DNA of 64,000 bases from Hymenobacter sp. H14-R3 (lineage in GTDB: Bacteria > Bacteroidota > Bacteroidia > Cytophagales > Hymenobacteraceae): the NCBI RefSeq assembly GCF_030063445.1, contig NZ_JASITD010000006.1, positions 124,362 through 188,361 of the forward strand, in the 5' to 3' direction. The position numbers and the translations under genes were made by a program. Under the pieces are notes generated by a model. It saw only the letters and a list, made by a program, of their open reading frames with translations. It ran no database searches and was not told the origin of the DNA. Positions 9,357 to 16,260 of the stretch are shown piece by piece. Within the stretch, counting starts at the first letter, position 1. Every line of letters starts with the position of its first letter.

Positions 9357-9493
9357 GGGTGGGAAAGGGAAGCCGGGGACTGGTAATTCACGGGCAAAAA
9401 TTCACCTATTTTTTCGAAATCCCCGGTAGTTTCGTTAGGGTGTACGGCTGGCAGGTAGCGTAGGTAGCTTTTATTCGGGGCGGCACGGAGCAT
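9353..9493 (-). pseudogene. Fossil C-terminal fragment of a paralogue of the neighbouring CarboxypepD_reg gene
   Basis: A 46-codon open frame whose residues 25-35 ([11 protein letters not shown]) match the end of the gene just upstream ([11 protein letters not shown]). The DNA also remains similar over about 45 bases (9391-9436 against 9560-9605). It looks like the last exonic trace of a tandem duplicate whose remainder was deleted. The frame ends in TGA overlapping the ATG of scoA. I cannot tell whether it is translated; it may survive only because it couples translation into scoA. Confidence 0.45.
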
Positions 9494-9507
9494 AGCCTGC
9501 GACGGCG

Positions 9508-10764
9508 TTAGGGCGTTGCCTTGGTAGCAGTAACAGCCGCCGCCGGGTCGTAGTCAAACGGCAGAAACTCGCCAATTTTTTCAAAGCCCCAGTACTCGCC
9601 GGTCGACACGGCCGACGAGTTGCGCAGCGAGCCGTTGGGCTGAATCTCGGCCTCGCGGCCCTGCAAGCGGATGCGCGATACCTGGCGCTTGGCCGGGTAG
9701 GGCGACTTGCGCGGCTCGGGCCCGATGGTGGACATGGCCTGGTCGTAGCGCGGGTCGGGGGCCTCGCCGAAGTGGCACACTTGCAGCTCCTGCGTGAAGC
9801 GCAGGTAGGTGTGGCGGCCATCGGCCGACACGTAGCGCACGCTGTCGATGGGCCGGGCCGTCGGGTAGAGCGTGGCTACCACCGGGGCCGCATCCTCCCA
9901 CTTGGTGAGCGAATCGCGCTCGGCCGAGGTGAAGTTGCCATCGGCCCGGCGGCGCTGCAAGCGACGGCGCAGGCTATCGGTGAGCTCGAAGCGGCGGTTG
10001 GGCACCAGGCGCACCTGCTGGGTCAAAAAGCCGTCGGCCTTGAGGCGGTTGTTGTACACGCTGCGCAAAAACTGCCGAAACGAGCCCGTGTAGGCCGCCA
10101 CGCGGTTCTGCTGCCACTGGCGCTGCTGGGCGGCATCGCGCGGCGTCATTTCCTCAAATACCGGCTGGCCGCTGAAGCCAACAAAATCAGTATCAGGGTT
10201 ATAGGTGAAAAACATGCCGAAGTACTTGAGCCGGTAGCCCAGGGCCTGGTTCTCCACTTGCACAAAGTTTTTGGCCGAAGCCGTCAGCTCCTTGGTCGAG
10301 TCGTTGGTGTACACCACGATGTCCCGGGGGTTGGTAATCTCGCACTGCTGCGAAAACGTGCTCTGACCAAGAAACAGGTCACTGAATTTCTTATAATCCT
10401 CCGGCCGGTGGGCGCTGGCTTGCACCACCACCTCTTCCAGCTGCGGCCCCGACGAGCCGAGTAGTATCGTTATTTCCTGCGGCGCCTTGGGGTTGGTGAC
10501 GGTGACCACCTGCTTGCCCAGGCGGTAGCCCACGTAGGAGCCTACCACGTCGTAGGTGCCCGCCGGCACCTTGAGAAACTCAAACTGCCCCTGCTCGGTG
10601 GTGGTGGCCCCGAGCGTGGTATTGGCCAGAAACACGCTCGCAAACGCCAGCGGCTGGTGGGTAACCGAGTCTTGCACCACGCCCGTAATGCGGCCCTGCG
10701 CCTGGGCCCCGCCCGCCAGCGCCAGCCAGCAGCCGACCACTAAAATAAATTGTAATACCTTCAT
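9508..10764 (-). CDS. Exported CarboxypepD_reg-like domain protein
   Basis: 418 residues with a clear signal peptide (about 1-22, ending in GGAQAQ). A CarboxypepD_reg-like beta-sandwich follows (about 24-105), with GVVQDSVTHQPLAFASVFL and the SYVGYR and LEEVVVQA motifs that also occur in SusC-type proteins. The remaining 310 residues have no motif I recognise, and no TonB plug or barrel is present. It probably resides in the periplasm or at the outer membrane. It starts 36 bases after ribF and may be the last gene of that operon. A decayed copy of its C-terminus lies immediately downstream. Confidence 0.75.
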   Translation of the reverse strand: MKVLQFILVVGCWLALAGGAQAQGRITGVVQDSVTHQPLAFASVFLANTTLGATTTEQGQFEFLKVPAGTYDVVGSYVGYRLGKQVVTVTNPKAPQEITILLGSSGPQLEEVVVQASAHRPEDYKKFSDLFLGQSTFSQQCEITNPRDIVVYTNDSTKELTASAKNFVQVENQALGYRLKYFGMFFTYNPDTDFVGFSGQPVFEEMTPRDAAQQRQWQQNRVAAYTGSFRQFLRSVYNNRLKADGFLTQQVRLVPNRRFELTDSLRRRLQRRRADGNFTSAERDSLTKWEDAAPVVATLYPTARPIDSVRYVSADGRHTYLRFTQELQVCHFGEAPDPRYDQAMSTIGPEPRKSPYPAKRQVSRIRLQGREAEIQPNGSLRNSSAVSTGEYWGFEKIGEFLPFDYDPAAAVTATKATP

Positions 10765-10800
10765 TAATAATAAGTTAGTTCAGTGCGAAAAGCGGCGGCC

Positions 10801-11751
10801 CTATTGGGCCAGCGCCGCGCGGGTAGCCAGCGCATCGAGCGCCAGCTGCGCCGTGAGGGCGGCGAGGCCATCGTATTTTTCCTCGCCCCGCAGCCAGGCA
10901 ACGAATTCCAGGGTCAGTAATTGCCCGTAGAGGTCGCCGCTGAAGTCCAGGATATTCACCTCAATGGTCTGGGCCAGGTCGGCCCCGATGGTGGGCCGCA
11001 CGCCAATGCTGAGCATACCGGGGTGCCGCGTACCGGCCGCCGTAGTCACCCACACCGCATAGATACCCAGGGCCGGCACCAGCTTTAGTTTATCGCTAAC
11101 GTGCAGGTTAGCAGTGGGATAACCAATGGTGCGGCCGAGTTGCTGGCCCGTCACCACCACGCCCGTGAGTGGGTACTCGTAGCCGAGGCAGGCGGTGGCG
11201 GTGGCCACGTCGCCGCCCCGCAGCGCCCGCCGGATGAGGGTGCTGCTCACACCCACGGCGTCCACGTCCTGACGCGGAATTTCTTCCAGCGTGAAGCCGT
11301 AGCGCCCGGCATTTTGGCTGAGGTAATCGAAGCCGCCCTCCCGGTTTTTGCCAAAGCGGTGGTCGTAGCCAATCACTAAGTGCTTGGTATGAACCGTTTT
11401 AAGTAATAGATCCTGGATGTATTCCTCCGAGGTCCACTGCGCAAATTCGCGGGTGAAGGGCATCACCAGCAGGTAATCGACCCCAAATTCGGCCAGCCGG
11501 GCAATGCGCTCCTCCAGCGTGTTGAGCAGCTGCAATTCCAGCAGCTCGGGGTGGGAGGGGGGCGGCCCCAGCACCAGGCGCGGGTGGGGCCAGTAGGTGA
11601 TAACCACGGCCGGGCCGCCCACCGCATCGGCCACCTGCCGCAGCCGCCCCAAAATGCGCTGGTGCCCCCGGTGCACGCCGTCGAAGGTGCCGCTCGTAAC
11701 CACGGCGTTGGCAAGGGGAGGGAATTCGGCGGGGTCGGTGATGACTACCAT
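10801..11751 (-). CDS. ribF: Bifunctional riboflavin kinase / FAD synthetase
   Basis: 316 residues, standard length. The N-terminal FAD synthetase domain has the nucleotidyltransferase motif GTFDGVHRGH at 21-30, plus GYDHRFGKNREG and SSTLIRRAL. The C-terminal riboflavin kinase domain has GRTIGYPTANL and a GVRPTIG-type segment. It makes FMN and then FAD in the cytoplasm. It is the fifth gene of the conserved order ftsX, DUF3098, uppP, truB, ribF. A repeat of GATTACGCAGATT words (11752-11813) abuts its start codon with no spacer, leaving no room for an ordinary ribosome-binding site. Confidence 0.97.
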   Translation of the reverse strand: MVVITDPAEFPPLANAVVTSGTFDGVHRGHQRILGRLRQVADAVGGPAVVITYWPHPRLVLGPPPSHPELLELQLLNTLEERIARLAEFGVDYLLVMPFTREFAQWTSEEYIQDLLLKTVHTKHLVIGYDHRFGKNREGGFDYLSQNAGRYGFTLEEIPRQDVDAVGVSSTLIRRALRGGDVATATACLGYEYPLTGVVVTGQQLGRTIGYPTANLHVSDKLKLVPALGIYAVWVTTAAGTRHPGMLSIGVRPTIGADLAQTIEVNILDFSGDLYGQLLTLEFVAWLRGEEKYDGLAALTAQLALDALATRAALAQ

Positions 11752-11813
11752 GAATCGCAGATTACGCAGATTTTGGGATTACGCAGATTCGGACGATTGG
11801 GGCGATTCGGAGT
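11752..11813. repeat. AATCTGCG-type short repeat between truB and ribF
   Basis: Contains GATTACGCAGATT twice (11760-11772 and 11777-11789) and variants of GGCGATTCGG. Read on the minus strand it ends with AATCTGCGATTC directly before the ribF ATG. The same ending (AATCTGCGATTT) directly precedes the smpB ATG at 22342 and recurs at 60907-60918. The repeat also forms the last codons of truB. Confidence 0.7.
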
Positions 11814-12672
11814 GCTGCGCGGCATCTGCTGAATCTGGGGCCGGGGCCGGCGCTGCCGGGGCTTCCGGCTGATTTTCGGCCTGCTGGCTGGCATAATATT
11901 CGAGGCCCACGCGGGCTACTTTGAGGCGTTCGCGGCGGGGGCGCTCGGGGCGGTCGGCGGCGCCTTCGGCCTCGGGGCGGGGCGGGCGCAGGGCCTCGAT
12001 TTGGGGCACCGTCCAGGCGTCGGCCAGGCGGTGCTCGCCGATGCGGGTGCGCACCAGGCGCGTGAGGTGCGCGCCGCAGCCCAGCGCCCCGCCCAGGTCG
12101 CGGGCCAGGCTGCGGATGTAGGTGCCCTTCGAGCACACCACCCGAAAGTCGATGTCGGGCAGCGCCACGCGCGTCAGCTCAAATACCTTAATATCAACGG
12201 TTTTCGGCTTGATAACGGCTTCCTCGCCCTTGCGGGCCAGCTCGTAGGCGCGTTGGCCATCCACTTTCACGGCTGAGAATACCGGCGGTATCTGCTCGAT
12301 TTTGCCCACGAAGGTGGCCACGGCCGCCCGTATTTCGGCCTCCGTGAGGTGGGCGTAGGGCTGCTCGGCATCCACGGGCGTTTCGAGGTCGAAGCTGGGC
12401 GTGGTCTGGCCCAGCCGGAAGGTGCCTTCGTACTCCTTTTCCTGCGCCTGAATGAGGTCTATCTCCTTGGTTTTCTTGCCGGTGCACAAAATGAGCAGGC
12501 CGGTGGCCAGCGGGTCAAGGGTGCCGGCGTGGCCGATTTTGCGCGGGCGCAGCGTGTTCTTCACCTTGCGCACCACGTCGAACGACGTCCAGGTCAGCGG
12601 CTTATCAAGGAGGAGTACCACCCCTTCTTCTAAGCTTTTAGCTGATAGCTGCTGGCTGTTAGCTTCTTGCAT
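11779..12672 (-). CDS. truB: tRNA pseudouridine-55 synthase
   Basis: 297 residues. Converts U55 in the T-loop of tRNAs to pseudouridine. The core has LLLDKPLTWTSFDVVRKVK, the catalytic GHAGTLDPLATGLL with Asp53, and KGTYIRSLARDLG. Both ends are odd. The first 15 or so residues (MQEANSQQLSAKS) are encoded by the TAGCTGTTAGC-type repeat at 12639-12718. The tail after about residue 255 is Ala/Pro/Ser-rich, and its final residues come from the AATCTGCG-type repeat. The start could be a later non-ATG codon before GVVLLLDKP, but no clear alternative is visible. Confidence 0.95.
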   Translation of the reverse strand: MQEANSQQLSAKSLEEGVVLLLDKPLTWTSFDVVRKVKNTLRPRKIGHAGTLDPLATGLLILCTGKKTKEIDLIQAQEKEYEGTFRLGQTTPSFDLETPVDAEQPYAHLTEAEIRAAVATFVGKIEQIPPVFSAVKVDGQRAYELARKGEEAVIKPKTVDIKVFELTRVALPDIDFRVVCSKGTYIRSLARDLGGALGCGAHLTRLVRTRIGEHRLADAWTVPQIEALRPPRPEAEGAADRPERPRRERLKVARVGLEYYASQQAENQPEAPAAPAPAPDSADAAQHSESPQSSESA

Positions 12673-12718
12673 ACTTTATACTATAGCGGAAAAGCCAACA
12701 GCTACTAGCCATCAGCCA
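12639..12718. repeat. TAGCTGTTAGC-type imperfect palindrome overlapping the truB start
   Basis: Left arm 12639-12665 and right arm 12692-12718 pair imperfectly. The vocabulary (AGCTGCTGGCTGTTAGCTT) matches the perfect-arm element at 24978-25066 and the single arm at 50797-50832. It lies across the first codons of truB and the gap to uppP. Confidence 0.65.
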
Positions 12719-12731
12719 ACCGCTCAAAAAA

Positions 12732-13562
12732 TTATACCAACTGTAGATTAAGGCCCATCCCAATCATGAGCAGCAACAAGCCGCCCACAATAATGCGGTA
12801 AATACCGAAGGCCCGGAAACCGTATTTCGCCACAAAGCCCACGAATAGCCGGATGGCCAGCAGCGCCACCACAAAAGCCACCACGTTGCCGAGCAGCAGC
12901 AGCTTTATTTCTTCGCTCGAAAACAAGTGCCCCAGGTCAATGCCCTGGGCATGAGCCTCTTTGTAATAATCATAAATGTCTTTTACCGCCGCTGCCGCCA
13001 TGGTAGGCATGGCCAGAAAAAAGGCAAATTCGGCCGCCGCCTTGCGCGTGAGCTTCTGGGTGAGGCCGCCGATGATGGTGGCCGCCGACCGGCTCACGCC
13101 CGGCACCACGGCCAGGCACTGAAACAGGCCAATTATAAACGCCTCCTTGTAGCTGGGATTCGTGACGGGGTGGCCGCCCGCCTGCGCTTCTTCCTGCGGA
13201 AACCACTTATCCACAAACAGCAGCACGATGCCGCCCAGCAGCAGCATCACGGCCACCGTCGTTACCGATTCGAGCAGCGCGTCGATGTGCTTTTTGAGCA
13301 GCAGCCCCACCACCACAATGGGCATAAAGGCCGCCAATAGCTTGAGATAGAAGTCGATGCTCTGAAAAAAGCGTTTCCAATACACCACCAGCACCGACAA
13401 AATAGCCCCGAGCTGGATGACGACCAGAAATAGCTTTACAAACGGCGTAGCCTCCATACCCAGTAGCTTGGAGGCGATAATCATGTGGCCGGTGCTCGAC
13501 ACGGGCAGGAATTCGGTGATTCCTTCCACAATGGCGAGCAGCAGCGCGTGCCAGTAGGTCAT
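12732..13562 (-). CDS. uppP: Undecaprenyl-diphosphate phosphatase
   Basis: 276 residues, polytopic inner-membrane protein. It recycles the undecaprenyl carrier lipid for peptidoglycan and O-antigen synthesis and confers bacitracin tolerance. The two family motifs are present: [14 protein letters not shown] at 13-26 and [14 protein letters not shown] in the middle of the protein. The sequence shows about eight hydrophobic segments. It is the third gene of the conserved ftsX-to-ribF operon and is separated from DUF3098 by a 155-base palindromic element. Confidence 0.97.
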   Translation of the reverse strand: MTYWHALLLAIVEGITEFLPVSSTGHMIIASKLLGMEATPFVKLFLVVIQLGAILSVLVVYWKRFFQSIDFYLKLLAAFMPIVVVGLLLKKHIDALLESVTTVAVMLLLGGIVLLFVDKWFPQEEAQAGGHPVTNPSYKEAFIIGLFQCLAVVPGVSRSAATIIGGLTQKLTRKAAAEFAFFLAMPTMAAAAVKDIYDYYKEAHAQGIDLGHLFSSEEIKLLLLGNVVAFVVALLAIRLFVGFVAKYGFRAFGIYRIIVGGLLLLMIGMGLNLQLV

Positions 13563-13602
13563 TTCCTTGTAATTAGCTAAAAATCAATATTATATACCGT
13601 CC

Positions 13603-13757
13603 GTCCTTGCGAGCGCAACATTCTGCGCATTAAGCAGAGATGGAGCGCGGCAATATTTCCTGGTCGTCATTATCACTGGGTTAGTAACCCGACCGTGAAG
13701 GAAATATTGCCGCGCTCCATCTCTGCTCAATGCGCAGAATATTGCGCTCGCATTGAC
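13603..13757. repeat. Intergenic palindromic element, family B
   Basis: A 155-base near-palindrome. The left arm (about 13603-13667) and right arm (about 13691-13757) match with only a handful of differences. The ends read GTCCTTGCGAGCG, related to GTCATTGCGAGCA of the element at 57738-57825. The apex holds GGGTTAGTAACCC (13678-13690), a motif shared with three family A elements. It occupies the gap between uppP and the DUF3098 gene. Confidence 0.8.
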
Positions 13758-13781
13758 GTTTTTTGGCTGACTGCCAACTGC

Positions 13782-14126
13782 TTAGCTGGGGCGCTTATAA
13801 GCAGGCCGGGCCGACGTGGCGGGCGGCACAATCACTACTGGCGTGGCCAGCGGCTGGGCAGTCACCACGGGTGGTGCGGCCACGACGGGGGCCACCGGCG
13901 CCAGCTCGCCCGGATTGCTGCGCACCATAATGGCGGCAAACTCAATCACGAAGCCCACAAACAGCAAAATCGGCCCCAGGGTGAGGCCCAAAAAGCCTTC
14001 GCCATACTCGGCCTTGTCGAGCATCATGGTGATGAAGCCCGCGGCCAGCACGGCCAAGCCCAGCCACATCAGGCGAAAATTGCGGGGGCCAAAGGCGAAG
14101 CGAGGAGTGGCAGAAGTTGGTTGCAT
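13782..14126 (-). CDS. DUF3098 small membrane protein
   Basis: 114 residues from the chosen ATG. Two membrane segments (about 20-40 and 50-72: WLGLAVLAAGFITMM and GLTLGPILLFVGFVIEFAA) are followed by a Pro/Val/Ala-rich cytoplasmic or periplasmic tail. DUF3098 proteins are found in Bacteroidota directly after ftsX, as here, which suggests a link with cell division or envelope assembly (inference). The frame is open 21 codons further upstream, but that extension is encoded by the palindromic element 14141-14269, so I reject it. Confidence 0.88.
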   Translation of the reverse strand: MQPTSATPRFAFGPRNFRLMWLGLAVLAAGFITMMLDKAEYGEGFLGLTLGPILLFVGFVIEFAAIMVRSNPGELAPVAPVVAAPPVVTAQPLATPVVIVPPATSARPAYKRPS

Positions 14127-14140
14127 AAATGATAATTGAC

Positions 14141-14269
14141 AAAAAAACGTCATGCTTACCTGTCGTCCGCACAGTGAAGCATTTCGCACGGGGTAGTAAC
14201 TCAGTCGTTTTAGCGAAGCGAGCAGGGAGCTTCGGCAAGCGGACGCCAGGTAAGCATGACGTTCTTTTT
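14141..14269. repeat. Intergenic palindromic element, family A, between ftsX and DUF3098
   Basis: Arms of about 31 bases (14141-14170, 14239-14269) carrying ACGTCATGCTTACCTG and its complement, with a few mismatches. There is an A-tract at one end and a T-tract at the other on both strands, as in a bidirectional terminator. The apex contains GGGGTAGTAACTC (14190-14202). It starts 14 bases upstream of the DUF3098 ATG and ends 3 bases from the ftsX stop codon. Confidence 0.8.
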
Positions 14270-14272
14270 GGC

Positions 14273-15157
14273 CTAGTAGAGTTCGTCGAGCGAAACGTTG
14301 AGGTATTTATTAACGGCCCAAAACGAGCTGAAAAAGCCGATGGCCGTACCCAGGCCCAGCACGCCGGCCAGCAGCAAGCCAATGAGGTAGTCGTCGCGTA
14401 GCAGGCGCAGCTGGGTTATCTCATAATACGCGTATTGCAATAGCACCAGCAGCACCAGCGCGGCCAGAAAGCCGCTGGCAAATCCCTGCCAGGTAGCGCG
14501 CCGGATAAACGGCTGCTTGATAAAGAACCGCGTAGCGCCCACCAGTTGCATGGACCGGATGAGCAGCCGCTGCGAAAACATGGCCAGCTTAATGGTATTG
14601 TTAATCAAAATGACTACCACCACCACCAGCACCGCCGCGAAGCCCACCAGCAGCAGGCTCACCCGCGCCAGGTTCTGGTTGATGCTGGTAAAGAGGCTCT
14701 TAGGATACTGCACCTCAAACACGCCGCGCATTTGGCCCAGGCTGCGGCCCAGCTGGCGCAGGCTGGCGGTATCGGTGTGCGTGGGATTGACCTTGAGCAC
14801 GTAGGCATCGCGCAAAGGATTGTCGTCCAAGAAGTTGTGAAAGTCCTCGCCGGTGGTTTCGAGCAACTGGCGGGCGCCTTCCTCCTTGCTCACGAAGCGC
14901 ACCTGGGCGCGGCCCGCTTTTTCGGCCACGTAGGGCTGGTGCTCCAGGTCTTGCTGGAGGCGCAGCAGTTCGGTTTCGGGCAGGTTGCGCTCCAGATATA
15001 CCTGTACTTCCAGGTTTTCGCGCACTGTCTCGCCCAGCTTGTGGGCGTGGAGTAGCAGCAGGCCAAACAGCCCGATAACCACCAGCGCCAGCGTAATGCT
15101 GAACACCACCAGTAGGGTAGGATAGGAGCCAAGTGTCTTTTTGCGGGGCCGGGCCAT
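14273..15157 (-). CDS. ftsX: Cell division protein FtsX-like permease
   Basis: 294 residues. FtsX pairs with the ATPase FtsE in the inner membrane and controls peptidoglycan hydrolases at the septum. Visible are an N-terminal membrane segment (about 15-37), a periplasmic domain (about 40-165) and three further membrane segments in the permease half (VLVVVVVILINNTIKLAMFSQR region, ALVLLVLLQYAYY, IGLLLAGVLGLGTAIGFF). No ftsE lies next to it; Bacteroidota often keep ftsE elsewhere. The start at 15157 is supported by a TACCTTTG promoter element 6 bases upstream, which would give a nearly leaderless mRNA. It is the first gene of the conserved operon. Confidence 0.94.
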   Translation of the reverse strand: MARPRKKTLGSYPTLLVVFSITLALVVIGLFGLLLLHAHKLGETVRENLEVQVYLERNLPETELLRLQQDLEHQPYVAEKAGRAQVRFVSKEEGARQLLETTGEDFHNFLDDNPLRDAYVLKVNPTHTDTASLRQLGRSLGQMRGVFEVQYPKSLFTSINQNLARVSLLLVGFAAVLVVVVVILINNTIKLAMFSQRLLIRSMQLVGATRFFIKQPFIRRATWQGFASGFLAALVLLVLLQYAYYEITQLRLLRDDYLIGLLLAGVLGLGTAIGFFSSFWAVNKYLNVSLDELY

Positions 15158-15163
15158 AGGGGG

Positions 15164-15171
15164 CAAAGGTA
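15164..15171 (-). promoter_or_regulatory. Bacteroidota -7 element of the ftsX operon (TACCTTTG)
   Basis: An exact TAnnTTTG on the minus strand, 6 bases before the ftsX ATG. No clear -33 TTG is seen at the usual distance. Transcription would start at or within a base or two of the start codon. Confidence 0.6.
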
Positions 15172-15437
15172 CGCTTGGCTTTAATTGGGAAGGAAGAATT
15201 AAGGAGTGAGTATTGCTGCCTTTCGCATTCTTACTGCCTAAGCGGTGTTTCCTCGCCCGCCACGCGTTAGAAAATGCCATGCGGCGAACGGCGGCCCCGA
15301 CGCCTGCGAGCCCCCGACGCAGAGGCGGGCTTTGTGGCGAAAAGGCCCCAGTCTATGATTGAGCACAGGAAATTTGCCCTTACTGCGGGCCAGCCGGGCT
15401 GCAAGAAAAGGGGTGCCTAGGGCCAAGGCCCGGGTTG

Positions 15438-16196
15438 CTAGTAAGTAAACTGATAGGGGTCGGGTTGCCCCATTAATTCGTGCCAGCGGGCGCTGATAAG
15501 CTTGGCGTAGCGCAAGGCGTTGAGCCCGTAGTGGCCCAGGGCGAAGCCATCGTTGCACTCCACCACCAGGGTGCGGCCGTCCGAGGTCACGCCAAAATCG
15601 AGGCTGCACCCGGCGGGCTTGGTAGTCCACGCGGCCAGGGCGGCGCGCACCACGGCGGGGTCCGGAAAAAGGTCCCAGCGGCCACGGTAGCCGCGCAGGT
15701 CGTAGAGCTGGCCGTGGCGCACAAACCCCCGCCACTCCGACTCAAACGCTACTACTTCGGAGCAGCTAACGGGCTGGTCGTAGTTTTGAAAAGCGGTGCC
15801 CTGCAGGTCGTGGGCCGTGCGCACTACGCGCCCGGTAAAGCCTTTCTGGGTGGCAGACTTCACAAAAACGGGCCACGTTTCGGGCTGGTTAGCCACCTGG
15901 GAAAGGACGGTAGACCAGATGCGCCGGCCGTAAAAAGCAGCTAGCTCCGCCGGGTAATCGAGGGGCGGCGGCGGCGACAGGCCCAGCTGAGCGAAGGCAA
16001 ACGCCGCGTCGCGGAGATACCCCACCACCATATCGCCCGGCCCCAGCTGGGCTTGCAGCTCGGGAAGCGAGTCGAAAAACCGCACTTCGCAGCCCAGCTC
16101 CTGAAAGCCAGCCAGCGCGGCATAGCCATTTTCGCTGGCCGGAATGCGCAGCCCCAGCACCTTGTCGAAGCGAGTATGAATATGGACCGTAAACAT
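15438..16196 (-). CDS. ATP-grasp domain protein of unknown substrate
   Basis: 252 residues from the chosen ATG (MFTVHIHTRFDKVLG). The middle has an ATP-grasp-like strand-turn with Lys (VFVKSATQKGFTGRVV). The end has the metal-binding-type segment VVECNDGFALGHYGLN, in which Glu and Asn are placed as in ATP-grasp ligases. Such small ATP-grasp proteins in Bacteroidota are usually annotated only as domain-containing; the ligated substrate is unknown. It lies 64 bases after tamB on the same strand, possibly in one transcript. The 280 bases between it and ftsX hold no recognisable gene. Confidence 0.65.
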   Translation of the reverse strand: MFTVHIHTRFDKVLGLRIPASENGYAALAGFQELGCEVRFFDSLPELQAQLGPGDMVVGYLRDAAFAFAQLGLSPPPPLDYPAELAAFYGRRIWSTVLSQVANQPETWPVFVKSATQKGFTGRVVRTAHDLQGTAFQNYDQPVSCSEVVAFESEWRGFVRHGQLYDLRGYRGRWDLFPDPAVVRAALAAWTTKPAGCSLDFGVTSDGRTLVVECNDGFALGHYGLNALRYAKLISARWHELMGQPDPYQFTY

Positions 16197-16260
16197 GGGA
16201 AAGTCAGCCGGGTGTTGAAAAGACAGCTGGCTAAGTGACAAGATATTAACTACTTGTTAA

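Noticed and set aside
15158..15437. A small gene between ftsX and the ATP-grasp gene
   Set aside because: Open frames here are out of frame with both neighbours, lack conserved features and appear to be chance in high-G+C DNA.
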